DNA from: CALBTQ01 sp036725605
GTDB taxonomy: Bacteria; Lernaellota; Lernaellaia; Lernaellales; Lernaellaceae
Direction of reading: 5' to 3'
Assembly (NCBI GenBank): GCA_036725605.1
Contig: DAIMDW010000014.1
Location: 1 to 64,000 of the forward strand
Length of the DNA: 64,000 bases
Shown one piece after another: positions 1 through 8,198 of the stretch (within the stretch, counting starts at the first letter, position 1; every line of letters starts with the position of its first letter). The translations under genes were made by a program, and so were the position numbers. The notes beneath the pieces were generated by a model, which made no database searches, had not been told where the DNA came from, and saw only the letters and a program-made list of their open reading frames with translations.

Positions 1-1207
1 TCCACCAGGTGGCGTAGGTCGAGAACTTGTAGCCGCGGCGATACTCGAACTTGTCGACCGCTTTCATCAGGCCGATGTTGCCTTCCTGAATCAGGTCGAG
101 GAACTGCAAACCGCGGTTGGTGTACTTTTTCGCGATCGACACCACCAGGCGCAGGTTGGCTTCGATCAGCTCGCGCTTGGCCTGCTTGGCCAGGGTCTGC
201 CCGTAGTTGATGGTCAACACCAACTGCGACAGTTCCTCGGCCCGCAGGTCGATTTCCTTTTCGATGGCCTTGATGCGATTGTCGGCGACGATGAATTTCT
301 CCATCACGCGCACCGCATCTTTTTCTTTGACCTTGAGCTTCTTGCACTCGGCGGTGAAGTCCTTGGGCTTTTTCGCCTTGCGGTACAGACGGCGCGCCTT
401 GGACGCGGTCAGGCCGACCTGTTTGGCCGTCCGGTCCAGCACCAGTTGCGAGTCGGCCACCTGGCAGTTGTATTCCTTCAGGCGGTCGATCACCAGATCG
501 ATGGTCGGCGTGTTCAGGTTGATGTCCGACAGCAGCTTCATTACGGTTTTGCGATTGCGCTCGAGCCGTTTTTTCACCGGCATGCGCTCGCCTTTGTTCA
601 GCTTCTGCATCGACATCATACTCATGTCACGCAGGACCCGCTCTTCCAGATCGCGAATGCGGGTCATGGTCTTGAGCACGCTTTCCAGATGCTCCTGCTC
701 GTCGATCTCGAGCATGTTGCCCTGATCGTCTTCCATGTTCTTGATCACGTCGCGCAGTTTCATCTCGCCGCTGATCAAGCGTTCCTGGATCTCCCGGATG
801 ACCTTCGTGGTGAACGAGGTGCCCATCACCGCTTTGAGAACTTCCTGGTTGCCCTTTTCGATTCTCTTGGCGATTTCCACCTCGCCTTCGCGAGTCAGCA
901 GGTTGACCTGCCCCATTTCCCGGAGATACATGCGGACCGGGTCATTGGTTTTTCCGATCGTCCCTTGGTCGACGGACTCTTCTTCATCATCACCCTTTTT
1001 TTTGTCCGCTTTTTCCCGGTAATCGTTCTCGCTGTCCACGATGGCGATGTCCAGGTCGTTGAACATAATCAGCACGTCGTCGATCTGCTCCGAGCTGACG
1101 ATGTCCGTGGGCAGATGGTTGTTGACCTCCTCATAGGTCAAAAAACCACGATCCTTGCCCATTGCAATGAGTTCTTTCAGATCCTTGATTTCTTCTTCTT
1201 TGGGCAT
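1..1207 (-). CDS. rpoD: RNA polymerase primary sigma factor RpoD (partial, 3' end outside window)
   Basis: Housekeeping sigma-70 that directs RNA polymerase to vegetative promoters. About 402 N-terminal residues are present, starting at ATG 1207 with GGAG upstream. An acidic region 1.1-like start comes first, then region 1.2 (NDPVRMYLREMG, followed by LLTREGEVEIAKRIEKG), a long charged spacer, and region 2 (RELIEANLRLVVSIAKKY, then LQFLDLIQEGNIGLMKAVDKF). The window edge cuts it within region 2.4, at YKFSTYATW. Regions 3 and 4 lie beyond base 1. It follows dnaG after a 24-base gap, the classical dnaG-rpoD order. Identity is essentially certain from regions 1.2 and 2; only the C-terminus is unseen. 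Confidence 0.97.
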   Translation of the reverse strand, partial: MPKEEEIKDLKELIAMGKDRGFLTYEEVNNHLPTDIVSSEQIDDVLIMFNDLDIAIVDSENDYREKADKKKGDDEEESVDQGTIGKTNDPVRMYLREMGQVNLLTREGEVEIAKRIEKGNQEVLKAVMGTSFTTKVIREIQERLISGEMKLRDVIKNMEDDQGNMLEIDEQEHLESVLKTMTRIRDLEERVLRDMSMMSMQKLNKGERMPVKKRLERNRKTVMKLLSDINLNTPTIDLVIDRLKEYNCQVADSQLVLDRTAKQVGLTASKARRLYRKAKKPKDFTAECKKLKVKEKDAVRVMEKFIVADNRIKAIEKEIDLRAEELSQLVLTINYGQTLAKQAKRELIEANLRLVVSIAKKYTNRGLQFLDLIQEGNIGLMKAVDKFEYRRGYKFSTYATWW

Positions 1208-1231
1208 CTGATCTTCTCCAAAAAGGAGTTG

Positions 1232-2992
1232 TTACCGTATTTCATTCAGTCGCTTGCGTAAAGCGAACCGCTGTCGTTCCAAATTCTCCGCCCGCTTTTC
1301 GTCGTCCGGCTTGACCTGCGCCAGTTGCGCCGTCACCGCCGCCAGTTCCTCTTTCAGGCCGCGCACCTCGCGATCGCGGATCGCGTCGGCCAGGGCCTGC
1401 GGCGCCGTCTTGGCCTCGCAGGGCGCGGCGAGCATCAGCAGATCGCCCGCCAGGGACCGCACATCCTCGTCGTCGTCGGGCCGCATCAACGTTTCGGCGT
1501 CGATCTCCTCGCCCGCCGGCGCACCGAGCATCCGCTCGGCCAGGGTGCGCATCGCCGGTTCCGGCAACGCCAACATCAGCGCCTCGCGTTCGACCTCGCG
1601 CCCCGCAGCCGGATAATGCAAAAGCGTTGCCAAAATCGTACGTTCCGCCGCCGGCAGGGTCCGCGTGGCTTCCTGCCGCCGCATCATCGGCCTCGCCTTC
1701 TGCCCACGCCGCAACCGCTCGACCTGCTGGCGCACCACTTCCTCGGGCACGCTGGTGCGGTTGGAAAGCTGATTCGCCAGCAATCCTCGACGGATAGGGC
1801 TCTGCATGCGCGCGGCGAGCCGACACGCTTCCTCCAGCGCGCGCGCTACGTCCTCGCCGGTTTTCCCCCCGGCCGCAAAAATGCGCTCGACCACGAAATC
1901 CAGCAACGAGGGCGCATTTTCCGTCAGTGCCGCGAAGCTTTCTGCGCCTTGGCCTTTCAAAAAACTGTCGGGGTCCTCGCCCGTCGGCAGGACCACCACG
2001 CGAGGTTGCTCCTCGCGTTCCAGGTAGATATCCAATAATTTAACCATTGCTTTCTGCCCGGCTTCGTCGCCGTCGAAAACAAAGATCGCATTTTTCGTGT
2101 AGCGTTCCATCAGCGTGGCGTGGTCGGCCGTAAACGCCGTACCCAACGCCGCCACCGTCACCGGGAATCCGAACTGGTGCAGCGAGATGACGTCGAAATT
2201 CCCCTCGCACACCAGCGCGGCGTCCCGCTTGCCGATCTCCTTGCCGGCCAGATGCAGCCCGTAAAAGGTCCGGCTCTTATGAAAGACGTCGCTTTCGGGC
2301 GAATTGATGTACTTGGGTCCGTCGCCGCCCAGCAGGCGTCCGGAAAAAGCCACCGCCTGCCCGACCGCGTTACGGACCGGGCACATCACCCGGTGGCGAA
2401 ACCGATCGTAATAGCCGTCGCCCTTTTCGCGGGGCGCGATCACGCCCACCGCGACCGCATCCTCCAGCGCCACTCCCTTGCGCCGCAAGTGCGCGGCCAA
2501 CTGATCCCACGCATCGGGGGCGTATCCGAGCTCGAACCGCTCGATCATTTCTTCGCTAACCTGGCGCTGTTTCAGGTAGTCCCGCGCGACCCGCCCGTTT
2601 TCCGGATGCTTCAACCGCTCTCGAAAAAACGATAAAGCCGCTTCGTTGGCTGTCAATAGGCGCTCGCGATATCCTTTCGGCCGCGTGCTGCCCGCCGTTT
2701 CCGGCACCTCGATACCGTAGCGCTCCGCCAGCAGGCGAATGGCCTCGGGAAAGGTCAGGCGCTCGGTTTCCATGATGAACCGAAACACATCGCCGCCCAT
2801 CCCGCAGCCGAAACACTTGAAGGCGCCCCGGTCCGGATTGACATAGAAGCTGGGCTGGCTGTCCTCGTGAAACGGGCACAGGCCGACCATCCGCCGCCCC
2901 ACCCGTTTGAGGGTCACCGACTCGCCGATGATCTGCACGATATCGGCCGCGGCCCGCACCTGCTCGACTATTTCATCCGGGATAAAGCCCAT
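1232..2992 (-). CDS. dnaG: DNA primase DnaG
   Basis: Synthesises RNA primers at the replication fork. The 586-residue product has the normal DnaG architecture. The N-terminal CHC2 zinc-binding domain has Cys39, His42, Cys60 and Cys63 (CPFH and CFGC). A primase core follows, with a Toprim domain that shows VCEGNFDV and the acidic FVFDGDEAG motif. The C-terminal part, where DnaB helicase is bound in known primases, is less conserved. ATG 2992 is the start; the ribosome-binding site before it is weak, which suits translational coupling to the upstream cvpA-like gene 22 bases away. Third functional class in the rpsU-yqeY-cvpA-dnaG-rpoD operon. Confidence 0.97.
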   Translation of the reverse strand: MGFIPDEIVEQVRAAADIVQIIGESVTLKRVGRRMVGLCPFHEDSQPSFYVNPDRGAFKCFGCGMGGDVFRFIMETERLTFPEAIRLLAERYGIEVPETAGSTRPKGYRERLLTANEAALSFFRERLKHPENGRVARDYLKQRQVSEEMIERFELGYAPDAWDQLAAHLRRKGVALEDAVAVGVIAPREKGDGYYDRFRHRVMCPVRNAVGQAVAFSGRLLGGDGPKYINSPESDVFHKSRTFYGLHLAGKEIGKRDAALVCEGNFDVISLHQFGFPVTVAALGTAFTADHATLMERYTKNAIFVFDGDEAGQKAMVKLLDIYLEREEQPRVVVLPTGEDPDSFLKGQGAESFAALTENAPSLLDFVVERIFAAGGKTGEDVARALEEACRLAARMQSPIRRGLLANQLSNRTSVPEEVVRQQVERLRRGQKARPMMRRQEATRTLPAAERTILATLLHYPAAGREVEREALMLALPEPAMRTLAERMLGAPAGEEIDAETLMRPDDDEDVRSLAGDLLMLAAPCEAKTAPQALADAIRDREVRGLKEELAAVTAQLAQVKPDDEKRAENLERQRFALRKRLNEIR

Positions 2993-3014
2993 GTCTATCC
3001 GGCTTTCGTTCGCT

Positions 3015-3488
3015 TCAAAGATCCAACAGCTTCAACAATCCGTTGGCGAACTCGATCAGGTACGGAGCCAGAATCGACTCCTGCGCCTTGGCCACCAACG
3101 AGGCAAACAATTTCTGTTCGGTGATCACCGCCAGAAAAATTCCGCAGGCGAAAGCTCCCTTCGCCGCGCCGAACACGCCGCCGAACGCGCGGTTGAGTCC
3201 CGACAACTTCAGCGCTTTGGTCGCCTTGGTCAGCATGTTGCCCACCAGCCCGAAAGCGAAGGTGATCAGGATGAAACCGACAATGAAGACGACCACGGAA
3301 AGGATCTTGGCGTTCAGGGAAAAAATCGCGCCCACCCAGTTGCCCAACTCCTTGTAGAAGTTGGCCATGATGAACAACGCGACGAAAAAACCGAGAAAGG
3401 TCAGCGCCTCGACAAAGAAGCCTTTGACCAGCCCTTTGCCGGCAAAGATCAGAATGACGACGGCAACTAACAGATCGACGTAGGGCAC
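3015..3488 (-). CDS. CvpA-family inner-membrane protein
   Basis: Small membrane protein of 157 residues starting at GTG 3488. It has four hydrophobic stretches (about residues 5-20, 25-45, 60-85 and 100-118), and the early VDLLVAVVILIFAGKGLVKG pattern is typical of the CvpA family, first linked to colicin V production. The glycine-rich GLNRAFGGVFGAAKGAF segment before the last helix is also characteristic. Biochemical function is unsettled; family members are often tied to envelope or purine-related phenotypes. It lies between yqeY and dnaG in the macromolecular synthesis operon, so it is probably co-transcribed with replication and transcription genes. The family assignment is good; the role is open. 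Confidence 0.8.
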   Translation of the reverse strand: MPYVDLLVAVVILIFAGKGLVKGFFVEALTFLGFFVALFIMANFYKELGNWVGAIFSLNAKILSVVVFIVGFILITFAFGLVGNMLTKATKALKLSGLNRAFGGVFGAAKGAFACGIFLAVITEQKLFASLVAKAQESILAPYLIEFANGLLKLLDL

Positions 3489-3519
3489 GTTGTTTGGACT
3501 CTCTATCCTGTCGGAAATA

Positions 3520-3963
3520 TCAGGATAAGGCCTGGCGGACTTTTTGATTGATTGTTTTGCCGTCCGCCCGACCGGCCACCTTCGGCACCACGACCTTCAT
3601 GACTTTGCCCAGGTCGCCGGGGCCTCGCGCGCCGGCTTCTTCGATCGCCTCGGCGATCAGCCGGTCCAGTTCCGCTTCATCCAGGTCGGCGGGAAGGTAG
3701 GCTTTGAGAATTTCGATTTCCGCGAGTTCCTGGTCCGCCTTTTCCCGCGCGCCGCCCTGCATGAACGCCTCGGCCGCTTCCTGGCGCTTTTTAATCATGA
3801 AGCGGACCGCGCCGACGATTTCCTGTTCGTCCAACGCGGTCCGCTTGTCTTTCTCGCGATTTTTCAACTCCGCACGCAGCATGCGCAACACGCTCACGCG
3901 CAGCGTCTCTTTCGCCTTGAAGGCGACGATGTAGTCTTCCTCGATTTTTTTTAGGAGAACCAT
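3520..3963 (-). CDS. yqeY: YqeY-like GatB/Yqey domain protein
   Basis: A 147-residue helical protein of the GatB/YqeY family, related to the tail domain of the amidotransferase subunit GatB. The start MVLLKKIEEDYIVAFKAKE matches the usual YqeY N-terminus. A later segment (RFMIKKRQEAAEAF) and the C-terminal GDLGKVMKVVVPKVAGRADG are hallmark positions. It presumably interacts with tRNA or an aminoacyl-tRNA complex, by analogy with GatB; no catalytic residues are known. ATG 3963 lies 13 bases inside the 3' end of rpsU, so translation is likely coupled. The rpsU-yqeY-dnaG-rpoD order is widespread, which supports the call. Confidence 0.92.
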   Translation of the reverse strand: MVLLKKIEEDYIVAFKAKETLRVSVLRMLRAELKNREKDKRTALDEQEIVGAVRFMIKKRQEAAEAFMQGGAREKADQELAEIEILKAYLPADLDEAELDRLIAEAIEEAGARGPGDLGKVMKVVVPKVAGRADGKTINQKVRQALS

Positions 3964-4181
3964 CGTTTCGCCACAGTGGTGGTCTGCTTTTCCTGTTTGC
4001 GAATTTTCTTCAGCAAACGTTTCCGAGCAGCCGCCGCCTTTTTCTTCTTCTGGACACTGGGTTTTTCGTAATGCTCACGCTTGCGGATTTCCGACAAAAC
4101 GCCGGCCTTCTCGCATTGCTTCTTGAAGCGTTTTAGAGCGTGTTCATACGACTCGCCGTCTCGAACTCGTACTCCGGGCAA
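3951..4181 (-). CDS. rpsU: Small ribosomal subunit protein bS21
   Basis: Ribosomal protein bS21, a late-binding 30S protein that helps translation initiation. The chosen product has 76 residues, begins PGVRVRDGESYEHALKRFKK, contains LSEIRKREHYEKPS and ends in a Lys/Arg-rich helix, all diagnostic. The start is taken at TTG 4181 rather than the TTG at 4190: GGGAG at 4191-4195 is nine bases from 4181 but touches 4190 directly, and the 4181 start gives the standard N-terminus. It is the first gene of the operon and carries the promoter and a leader hairpin upstream. Its 3' end overlaps yqeY. Confidence 0.95.
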   Translation of the reverse strand: MPGVRVRDGESYEHALKRFKKQCEKAGVLSEIRKREHYEKPSVQKKKKAAAARKRLLKKIRKQEKQTTTVAKRWFS

Positions 4182-4255
4182 GGAACTCAACTCCCTTCAA
4201 TATAATTTTTTCGACGGCCCACTTCGTGACCGAATCGCGCCGTCGCATGTGCCAA

Positions 4256-4289
4256 GAGAAAAACCGGATCTTAAAGAAAACCGATCCGG
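4256..4289 (-). promoter_or_regulatory. Hairpin with U-tract in rpsU leader (possible attenuator)
   Basis: Between the rpsU promoter and gene there is a 7-bp inverted repeat, CCGGATC (4289-4283) and GATCCGG (4270-4264), with a 12-base loop. It is followed on the transcribed strand by TTTTTCTC. This resembles an intrinsic terminator placed in a leader, so it could attenuate the whole rpsU-rpoD operon. No competing antiterminator stem was identified by eye, and the stem is short, so regulation is an inference. Confidence 0.45.
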
Positions 4290-4299
4290 AGCGCGAAAG

Positions 4300-4327
4300 A
4301 TCATATCGATTGTCCAAAAGAAGTCAA
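4300..4327 (-). promoter_or_regulatory. Sigma-70-type promoter for rpsU operon
   Basis: Reading on the minus strand, TTGACT (4327-4322) and TATGAT (4305-4300) are separated by 16 bases. Both hexamers match five of six consensus positions. The predicted transcription start near 4293 leaves a leader of about 110 bases that holds the hairpin at 4256-4289. Location directly upstream of the first operon gene supports the call. Confidence 0.7.
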
Positions 4328-4403
4328 CCCCGATTTTTATTAAAAATATCAGGTCATCGTTTTTTCCAAAATCGTTGAAAATTGAGTGGTTGCGCCGGTC
4401 GAA

Positions 4404-5174
4404 TCAGCGCCCTTTCGCCAACAGGATTTTGCGCATCAGCGCGATCGCCCCGGCCGCCTCCGGACGGTCGAGAATGAACAACGGCCGGTGCGTCATCCGC
4501 TCCAGCGCCGGCGCGATGTTGGCCACCCCCACCGAGAACGGAAAACGCTCCGCCGCGAACATCGGTTCGTCGTTCGGACTGTCGCCCAACGTCACCACCT
4601 GCTGCCGGTCGACGATCCCCTCCTGCGCGCACACCGCTTCCAGCGCCGTGGCCTTGGTGTGGGCGCCCGCGAAAAAATGCACGTGGATCGAACTGGCGAT
4701 CACCCGCAACCCGGCCTCCCGCCCCAGATCATGGATCAGCGCCAGTTGCTCGTTGGACAAAGGATGACGATCGATCGTCCAGTCGGTCAGCCGGCCGATG
4801 TTGTCGTCGGTCGCTTCCGCCGCCGGCACGCGCTCGCGCACCTTCGCGTAGAATTCCCGCAACCGCGATCGGTTCTCGCCCAGTTCCGCCGCGTCGGCCA
4901 GCAGGCGCGGCTGTTCGCCGGTGAACAACACACCGCCGTTTTCAGCGATCACGCCGTCGACGTTCAGGTACGCGCTCAGCGCCTGTCCCCACGCGGCGCA
5001 ACGGCCCGTAACCAGCCACACCTTCACGCCCGCCGTGCGCAACCGCTGCAGGCCGTCGAGCACCTCGGGCGTCAGCTTGCCGTTTTCGGTGAGCGTATCG
5101 TCGATGTCCGAGGCCAGCAGCCTCACCTGCTCCAGGCGTTGTTCGGGAATGGCGTCAGCCGGCATGGGGCGCAT
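4404..5174 (-). CDS. HAD-superfamily hydrolase (Cof/MPGP-like phosphatase)
   Basis: Haloacid dehalogenase-type phosphatase of 256 residues. Motif I is DIDDTLT with nucleophile Asp23 and general acid Asp25. Motif II is WLVTGR. Motif IV is LGDSPND, with the two acidic Mg2+ ligands. The cap region between motifs II and III is of the IIB type seen in Cof-like and mannosyl-3-phosphoglycerate or sucrose-phosphate phosphatases. The substrate cannot be read from sequence. ATG 5174 has GGAG ten bases upstream; an internal ATG at 5165 is less well placed. The first 20 bases overlap the 3' end of the EI24-like gene, so the two are probably co-translated. Confidence 0.85.
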   Translation of the reverse strand: MRPMPADAIPEQRLEQVRLLASDIDDTLTENGKLTPEVLDGLQRLRTAGVKVWLVTGRCAAWGQALSAYLNVDGVIAENGGVLFTGEQPRLLADAAELGENRSRLREFYAKVRERVPAAEATDDNIGRLTDWTIDRHPLSNEQLALIHDLGREAGLRVIASSIHVHFFAGAHTKATALEAVCAQEGIVDRQQVVTLGDSPNDEPMFAAERFPFSVGVANIAPALERMTHRPLFILDRPEAAGAIALMRKILLAKGR

Positions 5175-5913
5175 CGGGCGCTTTCTCCTTCTCCAACCGG
5201 TCGACCAGCAGCGTGGCTCCGACGGTCGCGGCGGGCAACATCAGGAAATTGAGCAGCGGCACCAGGGTCGTCATAAACACGGCCAGGCCGAAGCCGATCG
5301 CCTCGGGCAGATGCTCGCGCACGAACGCCCAGCGACGGGCGGCGGTCAGATCGCGATGGCCGAGCGGAAAATCGAAAAACTCCGCGCCGAAAAACAGCCC
5401 GCCGGCCAGCGGACTGAGCACGGCGTAGACGATCTGCCCGACGACCGGCACCAGCCACAACAGCAGCAACGCCAGTTGCGTCACGATAAACAGCGTCAGC
5501 GTGACCAGCGACATGACCACGCCGTTGCCCATGTCGGCGATCGCCCCGCGCAAGCCGCGTTCCGGACCCTGCCGCCCGAGCAGGCGCTCGACCTTCTCCG
5601 ACAGCAAATCCAGGAACGGCGCGGCGATGATGCAGCCCAGCAGCGTGAAGCTGAAAATCACCACCAGAGCGAACGCGACCACCAGCAGCAGAATCAGCAG
5701 CACATACACGATCCACATGTACCAGGCATCCGGCTGGTCCATGATCGCGCCGAGCAAATCGGGGAAGAAATGGACGTACGCCCAGATGCCGCCGATGAAC
5801 AACACGATGTTCAGCAGCACCGGCAGCACGGCCAGCGTCCACAATGAGCTATTGCCCGCCAGGTAGGAGAGCCCGCGAAACGCGGTGAAGAATCCGTCGG
5901 TCAGTCGTTTCAA
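5155..5913 (-). CDS. EI24/CysZ-family membrane protein
   Basis: Integral membrane protein of about 252 residues with four or five strongly hydrophobic segments (about 25-45, 65-95, 135-170 and 205-230). The start MKRLTDGFFTAFRGLSYL and the internal CIIAAPFLDLLSEKVE segment fit the EI24/CysZ family. CysZ takes up sulfate in enterobacteria, but many EI24 members have no known cargo and no cys genes are nearby. Initiation is at TTG 5913; no in-frame ATG is available at the right place. It lies 16 bases after the lipoprotein gene and overlaps the HAD phosphatase gene, suggesting a three-gene transcript. Confidence 0.75.
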   Translation of the reverse strand: MKRLTDGFFTAFRGLSYLAGNSSLWTLAVLPVLLNIVLFIGGIWAYVHFFPDLLGAIMDQPDAWYMWIVYVLLILLLVVAFALVVIFSFTLLGCIIAAPFLDLLSEKVERLLGRQGPERGLRGAIADMGNGVVMSLVTLTLFIVTQLALLLLWLVPVVGQIVYAVLSPLAGGLFFGAEFFDFPLGHRDLTAARRWAFVREHLPEAIGFGLAVFMTTLVPLLNFLMLPAATVGATLLVDRLEKEKAPDAPHAG

Positions 5914-5929
5914 ATTACTCGTTCCCGCG

Positions 5930-7363
5930 CTAGCCCATCAGGAGCGGCAGGAGAGCTTCAATCGTGTTGTACAGGTCGATGACGAAGCCGAGAAGCTCGC
6001 GAACGCCGTCGGGTTCGGGTTCGGCGAACCAAGGCCCGATATCGATGGGCAATATTTCCGGAATGCCGGTGATGACGATCTGGAAGTTATCGTCGAAACC
6101 GACGTCGCCGATGTCGTTGGGATCCCCCAGGTCCAGCCCGAGTTCCTGCAGCAGCGACAGCAACTGCGGCAGCAATTGCTGCACCAGCGCATCCAGATCG
6201 ATGCCCAGCAGATCCTCGATGAACGCCTCGTCGATCACCAGCGGCAGAATGTCCAAACCGATCAACAGATCGTTGGCGAAGGAAATGTAGAACGGATTGG
6301 CGGCGTAGGGATCGATGTCGAACACCGTGTGATCCCACATCGCCGTGGCGGTCAGCGCGCACAGCACGTCCAGTCCGTTGACCATGCCGGCGTCCAGCGT
6401 GCCGAAACCGGGGATGTACAACGATTCGGCCAGCCGGTCGCCCGTCTGGTTGGAGTTGGCGTCCAGGTAATGCACCGTGTTCTCGGTCTGCAGGCTCGTC
6501 TCGCGGTACACTTCCTCGATCATCAGGTGCATGCGGTAGAACATCATGCCGAACTGCCGGCCGGCGGCCTGCATGCGCGCCACGCCCTCGTTGCCTTTAA
6601 GGTATAGGAAGTCGGGGTTCTCCTCGAAGTTCAGCATGCCCTCGACCATCTCGAAAATCGGCCCCAGGCTGTCGAGCAGATCGACGACGTCTTCGAAGCC
6701 CTCGATGTTGTCGAAGTCCAGATTCATCTCGGGGATGGCGATGTTGAAGAAGTCGTAGTTGATGTTGTGCGCCAGCATGAAATTCACCAACCCGCGCACC
6801 AGGCCGGTCATCAAGCCGAAGAAATGCAGATCACCGCGATCCAGCCGCCCGCCGAACTGCATGTCCAGCACGCCGGTGATGCCGATGTTGAAGCGGTCGA
6901 TTTCGAAAGAGGGATCGGGATAGGTCAGCAGGTCGAGGTACAGATCCTCGCAGACCTCGTACCACTTCGCCGCGCTCTCGGCCAGAAATTCCTGGATGTA
7001 ATCGCCGATCGGCTCGAGCTCGGCCTGCACGATCTGCCCGTTGGGCAAGGTCACTTCGCCGCCGACGCTCTGCGCGTTCAGATTCGAAATCAAGGTGAAC
7101 AGTTCGTCCAACATGCTCAGGAACTGCAGGTTGCGCGCGATGAGCAAACCGTACTTCGCTTCGCCGCAGGTGGGCGAAAGTTTCATCGCCGCCATGAACG
7201 CTTCGGAGGCGCTGCCGCCGTCGCCGGCGCGAAGATAGCCCTTGCCGATCTCGAGTATCTCCTCGAGGGAAGGATCTTCGGTGTAATCGAATTTTTCCTC
7301 GCAGCCCAGAAGAAGTGCGGCCAGGATCGCAACCAGGATCAACGCCATGAGAGTGCGGCGCAT
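5930..7363 (-). CDS. Lipoprotein of unknown function, TPR-like N-terminus
   Basis: A 477-residue secreted lipoprotein. It has a type II signal peptide, MRRTLMALILVAILAALLLGC, with lipobox LLGC and acylated Cys21. The next segment (SLEEILEIGKGYLRAGDGGSA...AFMAAMKLSP) reads as a tetratricopeptide-like helical hairpin. The remainder is acidic and rich in Leu, Asp and Ile, with no family recognised. ATG 7363 is preceded by GGAGG at ideal spacing; the reading frame continues further upstream without a ribosome-binding site, so the longer version is rejected. It is the first gene of the group with the EI24-like and HAD genes. Periplasmic or outer-membrane location is inferred from the lipobox. Confidence 0.8.
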   Translation of the reverse strand: MRRTLMALILVAILAALLLGCEEKFDYTEDPSLEEILEIGKGYLRAGDGGSASEAFMAAMKLSPTCGEAKYGLLIARNLQFLSMLDELFTLISNLNAQSVGGEVTLPNGQIVQAELEPIGDYIQEFLAESAAKWYEVCEDLYLDLLTYPDPSFEIDRFNIGITGVLDMQFGGRLDRGDLHFFGLMTGLVRGLVNFMLAHNINYDFFNIAIPEMNLDFDNIEGFEDVVDLLDSLGPIFEMVEGMLNFEENPDFLYLKGNEGVARMQAAGRQFGMMFYRMHLMIEEVYRETSLQTENTVHYLDANSNQTGDRLAESLYIPGFGTLDAGMVNGLDVLCALTATAMWDHTVFDIDPYAANPFYISFANDLLIGLDILPLVIDEAFIEDLLGIDLDALVQQLLPQLLSLLQELGLDLGDPNDIGDVGFDDNFQIVITGIPEILPIDIGPWFAEPEPDGVRELLGFVIDLYNTIEALLPLLMG

Positions 7364-7454
7364 CCGTCTACCTCCGAATGAATAAGCCCCGAATTGCAGG
7401 CAGTGTAAAGAAGATGCCCAAGTGGTGTCAAATGGGTTTGTTCTTCTTAATCTC

Positions 7455-8192
7455 TTAAATCGCGCGCGGGTAACGCCCGACCAGCCAGTTCCAGCGAATG
7501 CGCAGCAATTCCAGCAGGCTGCGCGGCAGATCGACCGCCAGGCGCACCTTGGTTTCCGGGTTGTTGCGCCAGGTGACGGGCACTTCGGCCACCCGCATGC
7601 CGTAGCGCAAGGCCAGAAAGAGAATTTCCGCGTCGAAGCTCCAGCGCTCGATCGCGCTGGGCGCGAACACCTTCTGCGCAGCCGACGCGCTGAACGCCTT
7701 GAAACCGCAGGTGATGTCGCTGAGCGTCGGCGTGAACAACCGCAAGGTGAATTGCCGAAACACCTCGCCCAGCATCCGCCGGTATTTGGGTTGATACACC
7801 TCGACGTTGCTGGCCTCGACCTTGCGCGTGCCGATGACCACATTGTTGCCCGCGCGAATTTTCGCGACGAACCGTTCCGCCTCGGCGATGGGCACCGACA
7901 AGTCGATGTCGGTGAACAACCGCACTTCGCCCCGCGCCGCCAGCATGCCCTCTTTCACCGCCGCGCCCTTGCCCCGATTGCGCGGCAGACGCAGCAACCG
8001 CGCCTCGTCGCGTCCGGCGATGCCGGCTTCCACCTTGGCGGCCGTATCGTCGGCGCTGCCGTCGTCGACCAGCACCAATTCGCAACGCAAGGAAGAGGCG
8101 TCCATAAACGCGAGAATTTGTTGCAGGCCTTCGGCCAGTCGATGCGTTTCGTTGTAAACCGGAACCACAATCGAGAGGTCGGGGTTGTCCAT
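7455..8192 (-). CDS. GT2 glycosyltransferase, dolichol-phosphate mannose/glucose synthase type
   Basis: Family 2 glycosyltransferase of 245 residues, of the type that loads a sugar from a nucleotide donor onto polyprenyl phosphate. It begins LSIVVPVYNETHRL, has VLVDDGSADDT (nucleotide binding), FTDIDLSVP as the metal-binding DxD-type motif and DITCGFKAF near the acceptor site. No membrane helix is seen, as in DPM1/ALG5-like cytosolic enzymes. It sits six bases after the DUF2723 gene, whose family is proposed to use polyprenyl-phosphate sugars; the pair may supply and transfer the same sugar. Donor and acceptor are not determinable. Confidence 0.9.
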   Translation of the reverse strand: MDNPDLSIVVPVYNETHRLAEGLQQILAFMDASSLRCELVLVDDGSADDTAAKVEAGIAGRDEARLLRLPRNRGKGAAVKEGMLAARGEVRLFTDIDLSVPIAEAERFVAKIRAGNNVVIGTRKVEASNVEVYQPKYRRMLGEVFRQFTLRLFTPTLSDITCGFKAFSASAAQKVFAPSAIERWSFDAEILFLALRYGMRVAEVPVTWRNNPETKVRLAVDLPRSLLELLRIRWNWLVGRYPRAI

Positions 8193-8198
8193 TCGCGC

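Noticed and set aside
5930..7843. Longer 637-residue version of the lipoprotein
   Set aside because: The first 160 residues are antisense to nothing functional but lie within the GT2 gene in another frame. The lipoprotein signal peptide and GGAGG define the start at 7363.
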